Assembly: GCA_003024785.1 (NCBI GenBank)
Contig: PUQB01000097.1
Coordinates: 503,804 to 567,803, forward strand
Reading direction: 5' to 3'
Origin: Selaginella tamariscina
Taxonomy: Eukaryota > Streptophyta > Lycopodiopsida > Selaginellales > Selaginellaceae
DNA length: 64,000 nucleotides
Shown one piece after another: positions 16,260-28,696 of this stretch. Below the pieces are notes generated by a model. It was not told the DNA's origin. It worked only from the letters and a program-made list of their open reading frames with translations, and made no database searches. The first letter of the stretch is position 1. Every line of letters starts with the position of its first letter. A program made the translations under genes and the position numbers.

Positions 16260-17577
16260 CACACACACACACACACATATATTTTTATGTTGGGTTTCAG
16301 AAAAAAATGTCTTTTAGTTACAAATTTTACTCATGAGAGTGGAAGAAATTCTGTTGAAGTTTTAGAAGATGATTCTCAGCTATCAGATTTATCATTATCA
16401 GAGCTACAGGTATATATATTTGTGTGTGTGTGCGTGCGTGTGTGTGTGACACAAATCAATTCTTTTATTATATAAACCGACAGGTAATTACATATGAAAA
16501 TGATAGTATTTGTGTGTGTGTGTGTGTGTTGTGTGTACTAAACATATGCATAATACAGCGCTCGTGTGTGTAGAGAGAGAGAGAGATTATATACTAAAGA
16601 TACACATAGGTGATACAATGCATATTTATACACCATGCACCATATACATTATACATTAGAAATATTTATATGTTATTAATGTATGTTACTAAAGTTTTGT
16701 ATGACGCACGCACGCACGCGCGCACACACACCCACACACCCACACACACAAATAAATCTAGGCTTTGTTGTGTCTTTTAGGTGCAAACATTGGATGAACA
16801 GGCTCGAATCGCAGGAACACCAGCTCATCCTGAAAGTCTTTATGGTGAGTTCTTAAGCAATGTACAATATATACCTGCACTTACACACACACACACACAC
16901 GTATATGCATATGTGCATTTGCTTTCCTTATGCCAACGTATGCCCAGCCATGTATGCAACATATGTTGCTGCATGTTTCATGGAGCGAGTTTGGCGATTT
17001 GGACTGCCTGTCGTGATTTCTCTTCTCTCAGATACTCTCCTCCCTGTTGCAATTCTCAGCTTCGTTGGTCAGGTACATGTGTGTGCGTGTGTGTATATGT
17101 GCATGTGTGTACACCTTATATCCATTTTTGACTGGCATTTTCTTGGACTGTATGTTTGCATGGACTACACCCTGCTCTTAGTTTATACACATACACACAT
17201 ACATACATAATACACGCAGACGTATAACGTACATGTAACACATTTGTATATGTGCATACCAGCGTTGTATGGAATACACTTAGCTTCATGCGCACGCTTG
17301 GCACTTTGGTTTGCCTGCAGTTATCGCAATTCTGCATCACAGCTTTCTTCCTGTGGCTGTAGAAGGCTTTGTAAGCCAGGTTAGCTTCCACTAAACAATC
17401 AACCATTAAGCTAATCATGTTTTATACTTACAATATGTGTTGTATCCTAGTTAAACTGTTAATTCCTATCTAATGCTTGAGATGTTTATAGCTGGTTATA
17501 TTTGCTGGTGGTCCATTGGTAGGAGCTCTAATGGATTCTTTGCCAAGGCCAGTATCATTTAATCTGTTAAGTATAGT

Positions 17578-17674
<97 letters not shown>

Positions 17675-18533
17675 TATATATATATATATACGCACGCACA
17701 CACATACACACATATGTATGTGTGTAATATTAGTTTGTTGCAGACATTTTCCATGGTTATATCTGCTTCCACCGTGGTATATGCTCTCCGAGGAACAAGC
17801 ACACTTGCAAGCACACATAGATTCTTACTACAGCCTTGGTTTATTATTCTGATGTTTTTCGGTGCAATAGAGAGGTTAACAGGACTTGCATGTGGTGTTG
17901 CATTCGAAAGAGACTGGGTGGTACTGGTAAAGTGTACTCTAAAAAATAATACATTAGAGTATATTATTGTATATTATTTGTATATTGATATATATATATA
18001 TTCACAGCTTGCGGGATCAAACAGGCGAATTGCATTGGCAAATGCAAATGCAATTTTGAGAAGAGTAGATCTTGTTTGTGAGGTATGTGGATACACACAC
18101 ACACACACCAAGTGCATGACTAGTATACATATAGCACACATACTCTATATATGTATATATGTATAATGTTTCTGTTATAACTATGTATATGAATAATTAA
18201 TGATTTCTGCAGATAGCTGGTCCTTTTCTTTTTGGCCTTCTTCTTTCCAAGTACAGTCCTATCCAATGCATTACCGTTGCAGCAGTAGCAATGACTACTT
18301 CACTTCCACTTTTGGTAATATATTTAAATAAAATAAATAACATTTATTTAACGTCTGGTATGTATATGTTATGTATACAGCATATATGCAACGCACATGT
18401 ATAATATACTAATGTACAAGGTATATCCAGATATACCTTGTACACTGTACATACAAGCTCTCCAAGGGTGTACTGGATCGTCCCAGAACAAAATTGAATG
18501 AAAACAATGAGGAACCATGTAAGCTACATATTC

Positions 18534-18574
<41 letters not shown>

Positions 18575-19906
18575 AGTGATATAAGCTCTGTAACACACAC
18601 ACATCACTGGTTAATAATGTACAGCGAAAGAAGGATTCTTATCAATTAAGCGTGGATGGGTAGAGTATTTGTCGCAGCCAACTCTTCCTGCAAGTCTTGC
18701 GTATGTTCTTCTGTATTTTAATGCTGTTCTTGGACCTGGTGGACTTATGACCTCATTCCTCACACAAAAAGGTGTGGGCGTGCGTGTGTATTTGTACACT
18801 TGTTGTATACATATCTCGTGGATATCTGTGTATATCGCATTTGTACATCTGTATTGCACTTGTATACATGCACATACAGGCATATTATAGCCATACATAC
18901 ATGTGTGTGTGTGTGTGCACGTCACACCCAGATACACATGCATATATACTAACTTTTTCTTCATATAACCTTTTTATAGGACTCAATCCTTCAATTATTG
19001 GTAGCTTCAGAGGGATGTGTGCACTCATGGGGTTTGTGGCAACGTTTGTATCTTCAGCTCTTATAGGAAAACTCGGTATCTTAAAAGTAAGTTTATTACA
19101 TTATAATTATGTAATGTATAATAATGAGATTAGTATATACTTAACTTCAAAATACATAATTGTATATATATTATACTAAGTTATATGTACTGTAGACTGG
19201 ATTGACTGCATTGGTTTTTCAAGCATCACTTCTTGCTTTGGCGGTTGCTGTATATTGGACTACTCAAATGACACACAAGGCTTGTCTCATCACATTTTTA
19301 GTTTTAATTGTAAGTATTAAAGTTAATTATTAAAGTTACTCACTAATTACGTAATATTAATAGGTGGTTTCACGTCTTGGATTTTGGGTGTATGACATGG
19401 TGGACGCACAAATCTTTCAGGTAAGCGTTTAAATTATTATGTTATATATTTTTACATATATATAATGTTTATATGTGAGATATATGTGTTGAATTTCTAG
19501 CTTAAAACATTTTGAAATCATAGAGAGAAACCGAGGGGTTAGGGTTAGGGTTTACTGCAGTATGTGTACTGCCTGAAAGATGCTGGAATACAATATACAT
19601 GTCCATAGACACGGCACACACACACGCACACGCACACGCATAACACGCACGCACGCATGCAAATAACCCAAGAATATGTGTATAGACTGCAGTGCCAGCG
19701 TCGCAAGTAAACCTGGTGGGAACAACGGAGGTTTCCTTATCGAGTTTGGCGGAGCTTGTGATGATGGGAGTAGCCATTGTTGCAAGTGATGTATCACATT
19801 TTGGGCGTCTTTCTGCCCTCTCCATGCTAGCTGTTGTAGGGCTGCAGGAATATACTGGAATTGGGTGAGGAAATCCAACAATGAAGTACATACTAGACTC
19901 ATATAG
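16064..19906 (+). CDS. Ferroportin/IREG-family transporter, plastid type (IREG3/MAR1-like)
   Basis: SLC40-family polytopic metal exporter. Plant IREG3/MAR1 acts in plastids. The N-terminus [20 protein letters not shown] is Ser-rich and acid-poor, like a transit peptide, and precedes the family block [20 protein letters not shown]. Exons: 16064-16173, 16301-16409, 16781-16844, 16948-17072, 17492-17581, 17744-17926, 18008-18082, 18213-18314, 18431-18518, 18625-18771, 18980-19086, 19196-19309, 19364-19420 and 19686 onward. Membrane segments and family blocks follow the plant protein ([84 protein letters not shown]). As written, the last exon stops at 19866. A one-base slip at GGG near 19840 would instead read a family-like end ([14 protein letters not shown]) to TAG at 19904, so the end given is the longer reading. 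Confidence 0.9.
17263..17379 (+). pseudogene. Duplicate of ferroportin exon 16948-17072 (possible alternative exon)
   Basis: Downstream of exon 16948-17072 lies a second stretch with the same start phase, an AG acceptor and a donor. It reads [17 protein letters not shown] and then [19 protein letters not shown], against [19 protein letters not shown] and [19 protein letters not shown] in the exon. Its length, 117 bases, is out of frame by one relative to that exon (125). It is either a decayed tandem exon copy or, if a base is missing from the assembly, one of two mutually exclusive exons. Its second half resembles the plant family (PSAIAMLHPSLLPVAVMGF) more than the first copy does. Confidence 0.7.
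17582..17672. repeat. Long (CT)n microsatellite at a splice donor
   Basis: An almost pure CT run starts at the donor after exon 17492-17581 (CAG then GTCTCTCT), so the microsatellite begins at the 5' splice site itself. Confidence 0.9.
19537..19554. repeat. Telomere-like repeat inside an intron
   Basis: GGTTAGGGTTAGGGTTTA in the last ferroportin intron, about 130 bp before the final exon. Two and a half units mix TTAGGG and TTTAGGG forms. Confidence 0.7.
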
Positions 19907-21235
19907 CTTTGTACAATAAATTTAAAGTCTCTTAAGCACACTACACACGCACTTATGTTGTGTATATACGTGTGTATACATACACATATCTTGTCAATGT
20001 AAATATGTCATGTCGGTGTACTAGCATATGTTTGCTTTAAATTTGAGTTCAGGCTTAAATTTATTTAAGAAATAATAATAGTAAAAACACTAAAATATAT
20101 TGGGTGAAGGTATTTTGAACATTCTTTATTAACTTAAACCTCTCAAAAGTAAAATAAAATTAGACAATTACTTGTCCATTGTTGAGATGTATCAATTCAA
20201 TGTACTTATGCATTAATTTTATCGTTAATTTAAAATTTTGTATAATATAATATTTGTCATAGGTTAATCTTTAATTTTTTTTTTTATGAAGTAGAGGGCT
20301 TGACTTTAATATATAATTGGATGCATGAGCTTGACTTTAATAGATATATAGATGTAAGTTCTTGGCTTTTTATACAACCAAACTCTACCACATAAAACTC
20401 TAACATGAATATACTGTATATGCTTTAAAACACATTATATGTACATAACTTTATTTGAATATTAATAATAACTTAGAGAGTTTCACACCAAAACTCAAGT
20501 TCCTCTAAATTATGCTTAAAATATTAAAGATGACTTCACACTGAACTCAAATTGATTACGTGCGAGAGATAAGTTAAGAATTTTTTTTTTAAACAACAGC
20601 ACACATGAAAACAATTTAAGTCCCATACTTAAGCTAATTTAAGTTCATACAGCAACCTTTTGAAGTGAAAATTATATTAAATGGTTATCTTGGTCTAATT
20701 AAGTTTTATTTTAAGTTTGGTTTAAATAAGTCTTATCTTAAGTTTAATTGTGAAGACACGCTTAAATCAAAATCTTAAATTTTTAATTTTATTAGTTTGG
20801 ATATATATATACATATTATTTATAATATACTTATAAATCAGTAATGCTAATTATAAAGTTTTAAACTATTACATTAGATCACTCATCAAATATGTGTCAA
20901 TTTAGTGATTTATTGACCTAGATGCCAGGGATAACGTGCGCAGTGTTAAAGCCTATGTATGCATATGCATATAGGGAGGACGAATCTGCCAAAGCATACA
21001 TACAATAGATGCAAAGTTAAAAAGTATCTTCCACCGTGATTGTAGCTTTCTAACATGGTGGAGGTTGAGGTGACCACCACTATAGTGGCTTTCAGAATAT
21101 AAGCCATTTAATTATTGTAGGTTACACAAGCTGAATGGGTATTCCCAAATGTCTCAACTGGTTGTGCACTCCTTCAAAAGAGGCTCCAACTAAATTGAGT
21201 CCTTCACCCCACACTGACAGGGCAACCAATGCCCT
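19907..21235. other. Intergenic region, no gene seen
   Basis: AT-rich DNA after the ferroportin-family gene. The last 250 bases are less AT-rich and lead into the gene fragment at 21236. No coding frame, repeat family or RNA gene is recognised. Confidence 0.6.
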
Positions 21236-21745
21236 GGTTACAGTAAGTGCCAGATCCTTTGATGTACCAGGGAAGCCTAAAGAGCAGATTGAGTACTTCA
21301 AAAACCCACAGTTCCATCTCCATGTGCTCTCTACATTCATAAGAGCTGCCATGCGTGCAACCAATTATGTTCCGGGAGCAGTGGGAATGTTCAGGGAGAG
21401 AGCCAATCGCTCATCAATTTTCAGAACTACCTGCAGAATTTCTCCCCTATATCTACGTGACCAAGTCGGACTCAACAGTTGTTACAGTGAATGAAGCCAG
21501 CCCAGTATCTAAGGTAGAATATGTTCTTGCTGTCAGGTGGACATAAGGATCCTTCTCTCACCATCCATTACATGAACATGGATGCTGCAGCAAAATGCAG
21601 TAAGGAGGTGAAAACGACATACACACTCAATAGTGCTGCTGTTGTGGCAGATGCTCTCGAATTGGCCAGCAGCAGAATTACAAGCACGGATGATCTAGTT
21701 GCTTTTATTAACAAAGCCAATCTAAAAAGTGTGTATTATATATAA
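21236..21745 (+). pseudogene. Fragment of an unrecognised gene family (copy of 54014-54513)
   Basis: Nearly the same DNA and protein as 54014-54513, from LVTVSARSFDVPGKPKEQIE through FHLHVLSTFIRAAMRATNYV to YTLNSAAVVADALELASSRI. Similarity starts at GGTTACAGTAAGTGCCAG, and the sequence upstream differs from the other copy. The frame is interrupted at least once. I do not recognise the family. A minus-strand gene at 52670-53508 is a diverged relative (shared pattern FHxxVLSxFIxxAM...Y.P). It is a dispersed or segmental duplicate of unknown function. Confidence 0.7.
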
Positions 21746-22914
21746 GCTATATACTATATTATTTATATTATATAGATTTTTCATATTTGTATATTATGAC
21801 TTCTATTCAAATCACTTTTCATTATATAAAATCACTTTAAACTTATTATTCATACGACTGCCAATGTGGAAATCCATGTGTCACAGAATGAATGAGTTGT
21901 AAAATATGAGACAGAGCTTCTTATATGGATGATATGGAGTATTTAAGAGAACTATCGTAAAACAAATTATGTATTCTGCATATAAGTGCAATATTAGTTT
22001 ATTCTAAAATTCCAACAGTAAATTATATTTAAATGTTGAAAAAATAATAATATACGTAGAACATGATTTAAGTTCTTGACCTTTACTTTCATTTATATTA
22101 TATATACATGCAAAATTATTAATAGAAAGAAAAATACTTTCTAGATCACTTAAAATGAATATCCAATATAAACTTTTCATTAAAAAGCTCTTTAAGAAAA
22201 CTTAAATTAATAATATAAAGATATCAATTGATAATATTATTACATTACAACTTAACATTAATGATACAAGATAGTATAGATAATTATATGACACATAACA
22301 GCTTATGCATAGAATAAAAATTTATAAACACTGTTTATATTAGATATGACCAGCGAAATTAGCCGTAGTCCAAAATCGCTACGGATTAGTAACTAAATAA
22401 ATTAATAATTAAACATTTCTATAACATTTTTTGACTACGGCTAGTTTCGCTGGTTATGATATATAGTCACGATTATATCTATACATTTAAAGTAATAATA
22501 AACATGTTCTTTATATTTTAACATTTATATCTATTTTAATATTAATTGTTTCATAGTAAAAGTGTGAAGTTTTAAGTTGTTAAACACATATTTAGTAAAT
22601 ATAATATAATTGCCAAACTTATTGAATCAATCTTTCATATTTAATCTTAAAGTTATAAAAAAAGAATAAAATAATATATAAAAAACTTTACACTTTTTCA
22701 ATCTCCTGTTTTACCTACATTACACAACATTTTCTTCACATAATGTATTAAAAGGTAATTCTTAGTCTAAATAAACTCTCACATAAGTATCTTGAAGTTT
22801 TATTTATATATTGCATTATATTATGTGTGTTATACACACACGGTGAACACCATTTGCAAGCATGTTGAGGTTTGGAAATGAAATTTGAAGAGGGTTCTCA
22901 TATATTATGAAATA
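21746..22914. other. AT-rich intergenic region holding one MITE
   Basis: No coding frame is supported. Apart from the MITE at 22349-22454 only AT-rich sequence and a short CA run are seen. Confidence 0.6.
22349..22454. mobile_element. 106-bp MITE with 22-bp terminal inverted repeats
   Basis: The left arm starts ACCAGCGAAATTAGCCGTAG and the right arm is its reverse complement with one mismatch over 22 bases. TATG directly flanks both ends (22345-22348 and 22455-22458), a candidate 4-bp target duplication. Just inside the left arm CCGTAG pairs with CTACGG, giving a second hairpin. It is non-coding; the superfamily cannot be assigned from one copy. Confidence 0.8.
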
Positions 22915-25759
22915 TAGATGAAGTCAAAGTTGACACAGAATATGCAGAGTCACAAATAAATAGTAGTACGAGTTCACCAGATGATGGTTTGTTACTATGA
23001 TGGATGAGGTGATTCTCTTTTTTCATGAGATCGAGGTTGGGAGAGGCATCATTACAGTTATAAATCTAATGGAAGCCGTATTAGAAGAGAAACTAGGGGC
23101 CTACTTCGTGGGTGTAATTATGACAAAGGTTTTACCTAATGGCACATTACATTCTGGATTCCTTGTGAGGTGGTGAACATCTGAATTAAGACAGCGAGAT
23201 GGTTCAATATATTTTGGGTTGAATTTTAATAATAACAACCCGGAAGGACAACTCATATTTAAAGAGGTTTCTTGCATTAGTCCTATAATAAGGAAAAGGC
23301 GATTCATGGTTGTAGATATTCCCCTACAAGTTTTGGCAAGAGGGTCAAGATGAATCCTACATCTTCAGCAAGTGTTACTAGCATTTTCATGATTGACTGC
23401 TGCAAAAAAAGTGTTGTCAGATGGCAGACCGGAATGAAATTACCCAATGTAGACATGTCTTTCGTATGCTCACCAAAAGCAAAGGCATGAATTTGCATAT
23501 GTTGCACTAACTGGGTGTATTAATGGAATGGCCTTGGACACAGATTATTAAAGTACATTCATGATATTTAATAAAGTGGCCATCTGCTTCAAAGCTTGGT
23601 ACACTATATACAGGATCCCAAAGACCACGTTCTATCGTCGGAGGGATGAGTGGCTAGATGGAGCGCAAACTTCAGTACATGGGAACACTTGCCTGGTCAA
23701 AACCCGTTCTCACATTATGGCAGCCATATAGATACTCAAGGCTTTTATGAAGAAAATGTAAATAGGTGCCTCACAAATGTTGAACCACAATGTAGGGGTC
23801 AGGAAAAAGCTCAAGGTTTTCCTTCAATCTACACTCAATTGAAGCTGTGTGAACATGAACAAGTGCCTCAGTTTGATGGGGCTTTAAGCAATCTGCACTG
23901 GTACCTTCAACAACATATGAAATACTCATTTTTAAGATGTAAGATTGCAAAACACTCTAGCTTTTCCAAGTGTGACACTTGTACATCATTAAAGGCTACA
24001 GAGGCTTGTGCAAAAACCTTGGTGGAGATCATTGCCATTCAAAAGAAGATGGAGGCCCACATGATTGCACAACAAACTTGCCGGTCTCAGTACTATGCAC
24101 ACACGCATGCTTTCTGTGTCACGCCCATCAGAACCTGTGCTTGATCCATGACAAGATGGATCATTCAAAGACCAGCATTCCAAAGCTCTTGCAACACCAA
24201 AGTGCTTGGAAATGTCATGAAACTTCCGATTTCATTGACATGTGTGCTAACACATGGACACGGTTGTGAATCATATGGACACTTTTCACTTCCACATTGG
24301 TCTAGCGACTCCAATTTCACTATTGGGTCGTTGGCCATGTGTTTCAGAAACCTTGAAGCCCACTCACAACAAGTCTATCAGTGATCTCAAAGTGAAGAAA
24401 CAACACCTTCAACCTTTACATAATGCTCTCATGAACATCTGCACTTGAGGCTACTTGGGAATATGAGAGGCATTGTCAGCATCCTGCACAAAAAACAGAT
24501 GGCCCTGTTGAGAGTTCTGGTTCAGTAGGGATCTAGCTCAAATAGTGTACATGTGTCCTCAACATCAAATAAGCTTCCTCGTCATTTGCTTTTACAGATG
24601 GATAATTGTGTAGGCGAGAACAAAAATAGTAAATCATTTTACTTAAGGGTTTCTCAAGCTCATACTTACTTTTATTTTCTAGATATGTGCTAGCATACTT
24701 GCAATGCTTGTTGCCAAAGGTGTGTTTGAACAATCATGCTCAGTTTCCTTATGGTTGGTCACACTCATGAAGATATTGATGCGTTCTTCAGCAAGGTCTC
24801 CAACTCTACAAAAAGGACAAGTGCACTTACCTTATCGCATATGATGATCTTTTTGAAAATTGCATCTCCAAAAAAAGTTGTGCTTTGCTTGTGACTGAGG
24901 TGCCAGATTCAAAAAATTTCTCAAGGAGTATATAAAAGAGGGAGCGATTCTTTAGTTGGTCACCTTGTGCCGCACAATTTTTTTCTCCATAAGATGGTAT
25001 ACCTATTATGCAATACAAGTTACGGCCATCAAAGCAGGAGTGGTTACCAAAAGGGGCTTAATGCTCTTCAAAAGTGGAGAGGATGGAAAGCCACTTCTCC
25101 CAGAAGGACAACCAACCTATTCCATTGAGTGCCAGCTCAAGGAACAAGAGGTTATTATTGATGGCATCAAAAAATATGTGGCATGGGTTCAAAAATCGAT
25201 GCCAAAGAATTTTATAAGGCAATGGTTACTCAGAACTATATAAGCATGTGGTTGATATTGGAGACTGTTGTTCGAGAGTTGGAAGGGCCTACTGTCACAA
25301 GTACAGAATTGCAACACCCTTTTGGCCTAAAACAAGGTGGCAGAGGAGATTGAAATGAACATCTGAGCACAGACGACATAGAAGCCAGTAGTGATGTGGA
25401 AGTGCAAACCCCACACTTTGTTGGACAAAGGAAAAAAACCTAAAGCATACTTTGATTGCTGCAAGGATCTTCAAAAACTAATGGTTCTCATTACTCCAGA
25501 TGTCATATAATCAGCCTATTTGGATGGGTCAAATTATGACAGTATGATTAAGGTTGCATGGTTCAAACCACAAAAAAGGCGACACGAGAAGGAGAGCGAA
25601 AGATATAATGGATGCCTAGAGAAAACATGGTCTCCCAATCAAAAAGACCCAGCATGTTTTATAAATGTTAAATCCATTCGATATGGGTGGATGTCAAGAA
25701 GCATTGATAAAGTCACGATTAACAAAACTGCAAGGGAATGTATGTTTTCTGAAGCTTAA
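22915..25759 (+). pseudogene. DUF7869-type transposase gene, decayed copy
   Basis: Parallel to the minus-strand gene at 37339-40462, with many frame interruptions. Recognisable blocks are FSKCDTCTSLKATEACAKTL, LQMDNCVGENKN-like sequence before a small intron at the same site, VGHTHEDIDAFFSKVSN, KKYVAWVQKSMPKN, and the C-terminus KVTINKTARECMFSEA followed by a stop at 25757-25759. The 54-base intron of the other copy is conserved, so this copy arose by DNA transposition or duplication and not through RNA. Confidence 0.85.
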
Positions 25760-26261
25760 AGCAATTATAAAATTATAAAATATCATATATTTAATATTCA
25801 TAATTATATAAACTCTTTAATAATAGTACCAAATTGTTACTTAACTATATAAATTTAAAAAAGATATGGAAGATTGACTATATTATTATAGGATTTTATA
25901 TATATATATATATATACTACAAATTTTTAATTAATGTTATATTTAAATATTAATATTTTAATAACAACATCAATATTTATATAATGTACCTCTTATGCTC
26001 TTCCTTAATTTTATATTAGGCAAATATATTATATAATTAATTAATACCTTCTACTTTTATAATGTTATTAATTTTTGTTCATGAATGCTATAATTTATTA
26101 AAGGGTTGATACAAAATAGAATATTCTAAAGAATATTCTATCTTCAAACATATATTCTAAAGAATATTCTTTAATATTAGAAAATGCTAATTAAATAACT
26201 AAAATTACTAATTATTAAGAAATGAGACTATAGACATGCCCATTTTAGTTATAACATGCAT
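22915..26261 (+). mobile_element. 5'-truncated half of the DUF7869-type transposon (copy A)
   Basis: The opposite-strand counterpart of 36832-40260. It begins abruptly within the N-terminal coding region (equivalent to DEVKADTEY of the other copy), runs through the coding part and a shared AT-rich tail with AGAATATTCT palindromes, and ends at 26235-26261 in the same terminal sequence as the 14.7-kb element. The 5' portion and its palindrome array are missing. With 36832-40260 it forms a large tail-to-tail inverted repeat around about 10.6 kb. Confidence 0.85.
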
Positions 26262-26728
26262 ACTAAGTGTTAAATACTCTAGCAAACATACATGTTTGTG
26301 CTTGCATCATGGTGCTAAGCTTTGTGCATCGGCTCAAGGGTGATTAGGTCTCATAACTGGGTGTGCTACTTGCACATTTCGCTAGGGGTGTTCTTTTTAG
26401 GATTTAGGGGTTGAACAATCGAAACTTGTTAGCATAGGTCATGTACATAAAGTTATCTAAATTTAGTCTTAGGGAGTTTACTTAGTAAAACACTCATGTC
26501 TGCTTTTGGTGCACACTCTTATCCTCACTAAGTACTAGCTCTAGGTCTAGGGTATGACTTACTCTTTAGGGTTAGTCATGGTTCACGGGACCCTTATTAT
26601 CCTAAAGGGGTTGTGCTTTTAAATGAGGGTGATTTTTTAAGGGGTAAATGATAAGGCCTTAGCTCTCATGAAGGTATGCATGGGACATGTCTCTTTGGTG
26701 GAGTTAGGGCATGAGCCTATTTAGGTCT
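26262..26728. other. Unassigned sequence between repeats
   Basis: Less AT-rich sequence between the copy A terminus and the chromovirus LTR, with no coding frame. It was continuous with 31817 onward before the chromovirus inserted. Confidence 0.5.
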
Positions 26729-27184
26729 TGTCAAGCCAAGATCCAAGAACAAGAAAGCTTGACTCAAGAACAGGATAAGGATTAGGAGCAGGACAGGAAC
26801 CAGGAACAAGTCAGGAGCAGGACAGGAACCAAGAGCAAAACGGGAGCAGGATAGGAACTAGGAATAAGACAAGGAGAGAACAGGAAGTAAAGAGCAAGAC
26901 AAGAACAAGACAAGATAAGATTGATCGTGGTGTTGATAGTAACTGATTGTACAACAATTAGGTTGGAGCTTTTATGCTCACAACTCTAAGAGCTAATCTA
27001 GTCATGAGCTAAAAATGGTGACCCTTATCCTCTAGGCATATCCTGTAGCATATCCTTTAGGCATATCCTGTAGAAATATCTTGTAGGCATATCCTATAGG
27101 AATATTCTGTAGGTATATCCTATAGGCATATCATGTATTCCATATCCTGTATCCGAAATTCTGCATCCTGTATTGGTCGTGACA
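26729..27184 (-). repeat. Chromovirus 3' LTR
   Basis: 456 bp. Contains two internal tandem-like blocks: AGGAACCAGGAGCA-type repeats near its outer end and GGCATATCCTGTAG-type repeats (about 13-14 bp, many variants) near 27035-27130. Confidence 0.9.
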
Positions 27185-27199
27185 ACACCTCCTCCCTAA

Positions 27200-27570
27200 G
27201 GACGAGTTCCACGAGTCTTGGGAGTTGATTTAGCAAGATAACGCCGATGGAAGGCAACAACCTTGGACGAAGCATGGAGTAAGTTGGATGCAGGTTCCCA
27301 AGTGTGATCGGTAGGCAAATAACCTTTCCAATCCACCAGGTATTGAAGTTGATGTCAATGAAGATGAGAATCAAGGATGGCTACCACTTCGTACTCAGGT
27401 TCATCGTCAATGACCACAGGAGGGGAGGAGAAGGAGAATGACCAGAAAGAGAAGAAGGATGACGGCTCCAATAAATAAGTGTGAAACACATGATGAAGTT
27501 TCACTATAGATGGTAACTTGAGTCGGAAAGCTACAGGATTGACCTCAGCCGCAATCCTGTAAAGGCCCAA
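27200..27570 (-). CDS. Chromovirus integrase C-terminus and chromodomain-like tail
   Basis: Minus-strand sequence includes VAFRLKLPSIVKLHHVFHTY, then EPEYEVVAILDSHLH, with DWKGYLP and TWEPASNL-type sequence beyond, as in a chromodomain that guides insertion. The frames are interrupted. Confidence 0.75.
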
Positions 27571-28057
27571 TCGTTAAAAATCCAACTTAGAAGAAGGCAT
27601 GTTGGTGCGAATATGCTGACAAAGAAGCCAAACGAGGTCACCAACCTTGTTGCAGGTGTTGGTTGATGGTGAGTATCAGCATGATGCTTGTACCGTTCCT
27701 ATACCTGCTGAAGATGAACCTGGAGATCATCCTGTACCTGACGAAGATGTTGGAGACGATCATGTACTGTAGGAGTAGAAGAAGGAGAAGCAAAGTCAAA
27801 ACGTGGATGGTACATATAAGAACGAAGAAAGGTGTCTAGCCTGTAGATGCGTGAACAGAGCTGTTGTAGGCAAACTCCGCCATCAGAAGAAGGTCCAGCT
27901 AGTTGTCATGTTGGTAACTGATGAAGCAGCAAAGATATTGTTCCAAGGTCTGAATCGTGCGTTTGGACTACCCTTCAATTTGTGGATGATATCCTGAAGA
28001 AAGATCCGCTTTCACTTGTAGACTTCGGAGAAGCTCTCGCCAAAACTTGGACATGAA

Positions 28058-28444
28058 TTATGATCCTTGATCAGAAACAATGCTCTTAGGAAGTCCATGA
28101 TGTTGAAACACTTCGTAGATCACCAACTCAGCAGTTGTCTGGCCCGTAGCCGTCTTGTTACATGGTAGAAATTGAGCCTGTTTGGTGAAACGGTCAACCA
28201 CCACAAGAACTGCATCAAACCCACGAGAAGGAGGAAGATCTGTGAGGAAATCCATAGAAATGGATCTCCAAGGAGCAGAAGGAACAGGAAAAGGACGAAG
28301 AAGACCAAAGGGTGCATGACGAGGCATCTTCGACTTGTTGCAGGTGTCACAACTATGTACAAACCTTTCCACAAAACCTCGTAACCCAGGCCACCAATAG
28401 TTGTGAGTCACCAACTCAACTGTCTTGGCCACACTAAATGTCAT
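28058..28444 (-). CDS. Chromovirus integrase core, partial
   Basis: HNYWWPGLRGFVERFVHSCD and TCNKSKMPRH show the zinc-binding part. SMDFLTDLPPSRGFDAVLVV and LPKSIVSDQGS show the catalytic core. Fossil. Confidence 0.88.
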   Translation of the reverse strand: MTFSVAKTVELVTHNYWWPGLRGFVERFVHSCDTCNKSKMPRHAPFGLLRPFPVPSAPWRSISMDFLTDLPPSRGFDAVLVVVDRFTKQAQFLPCNKTATGQTTAELVIYEVFQHHGLPKSIVSDQGS

Positions 28445-28696
28445 GTAGCCGAGGTATCATGATAATCCTGTACCACATGAGTCTTGTAAACACCAACAAG
28501 AACGTAACAGGAGACCTTCTTGGTACAGGTGTCCATCCTGTATGGCGAACAACTTGTAATCTGAACTGGAATTGGAGGAAGAGGAGCTTGCGATGTCAGG
28601 ACTAATGTGTGAGAACACATTTTTTGCCAAGTCGTTGGTAGCCAACTGCGAATGGATGTCCTGTAGAAGTGTTGAATTTGCTGGAGCCTGATGAAC

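Noticed and set aside
27803-27997. Plus-strand frame of 64 codons
   Set aside because: Lies antisense within the chromovirus pol region and has no family resemblance.
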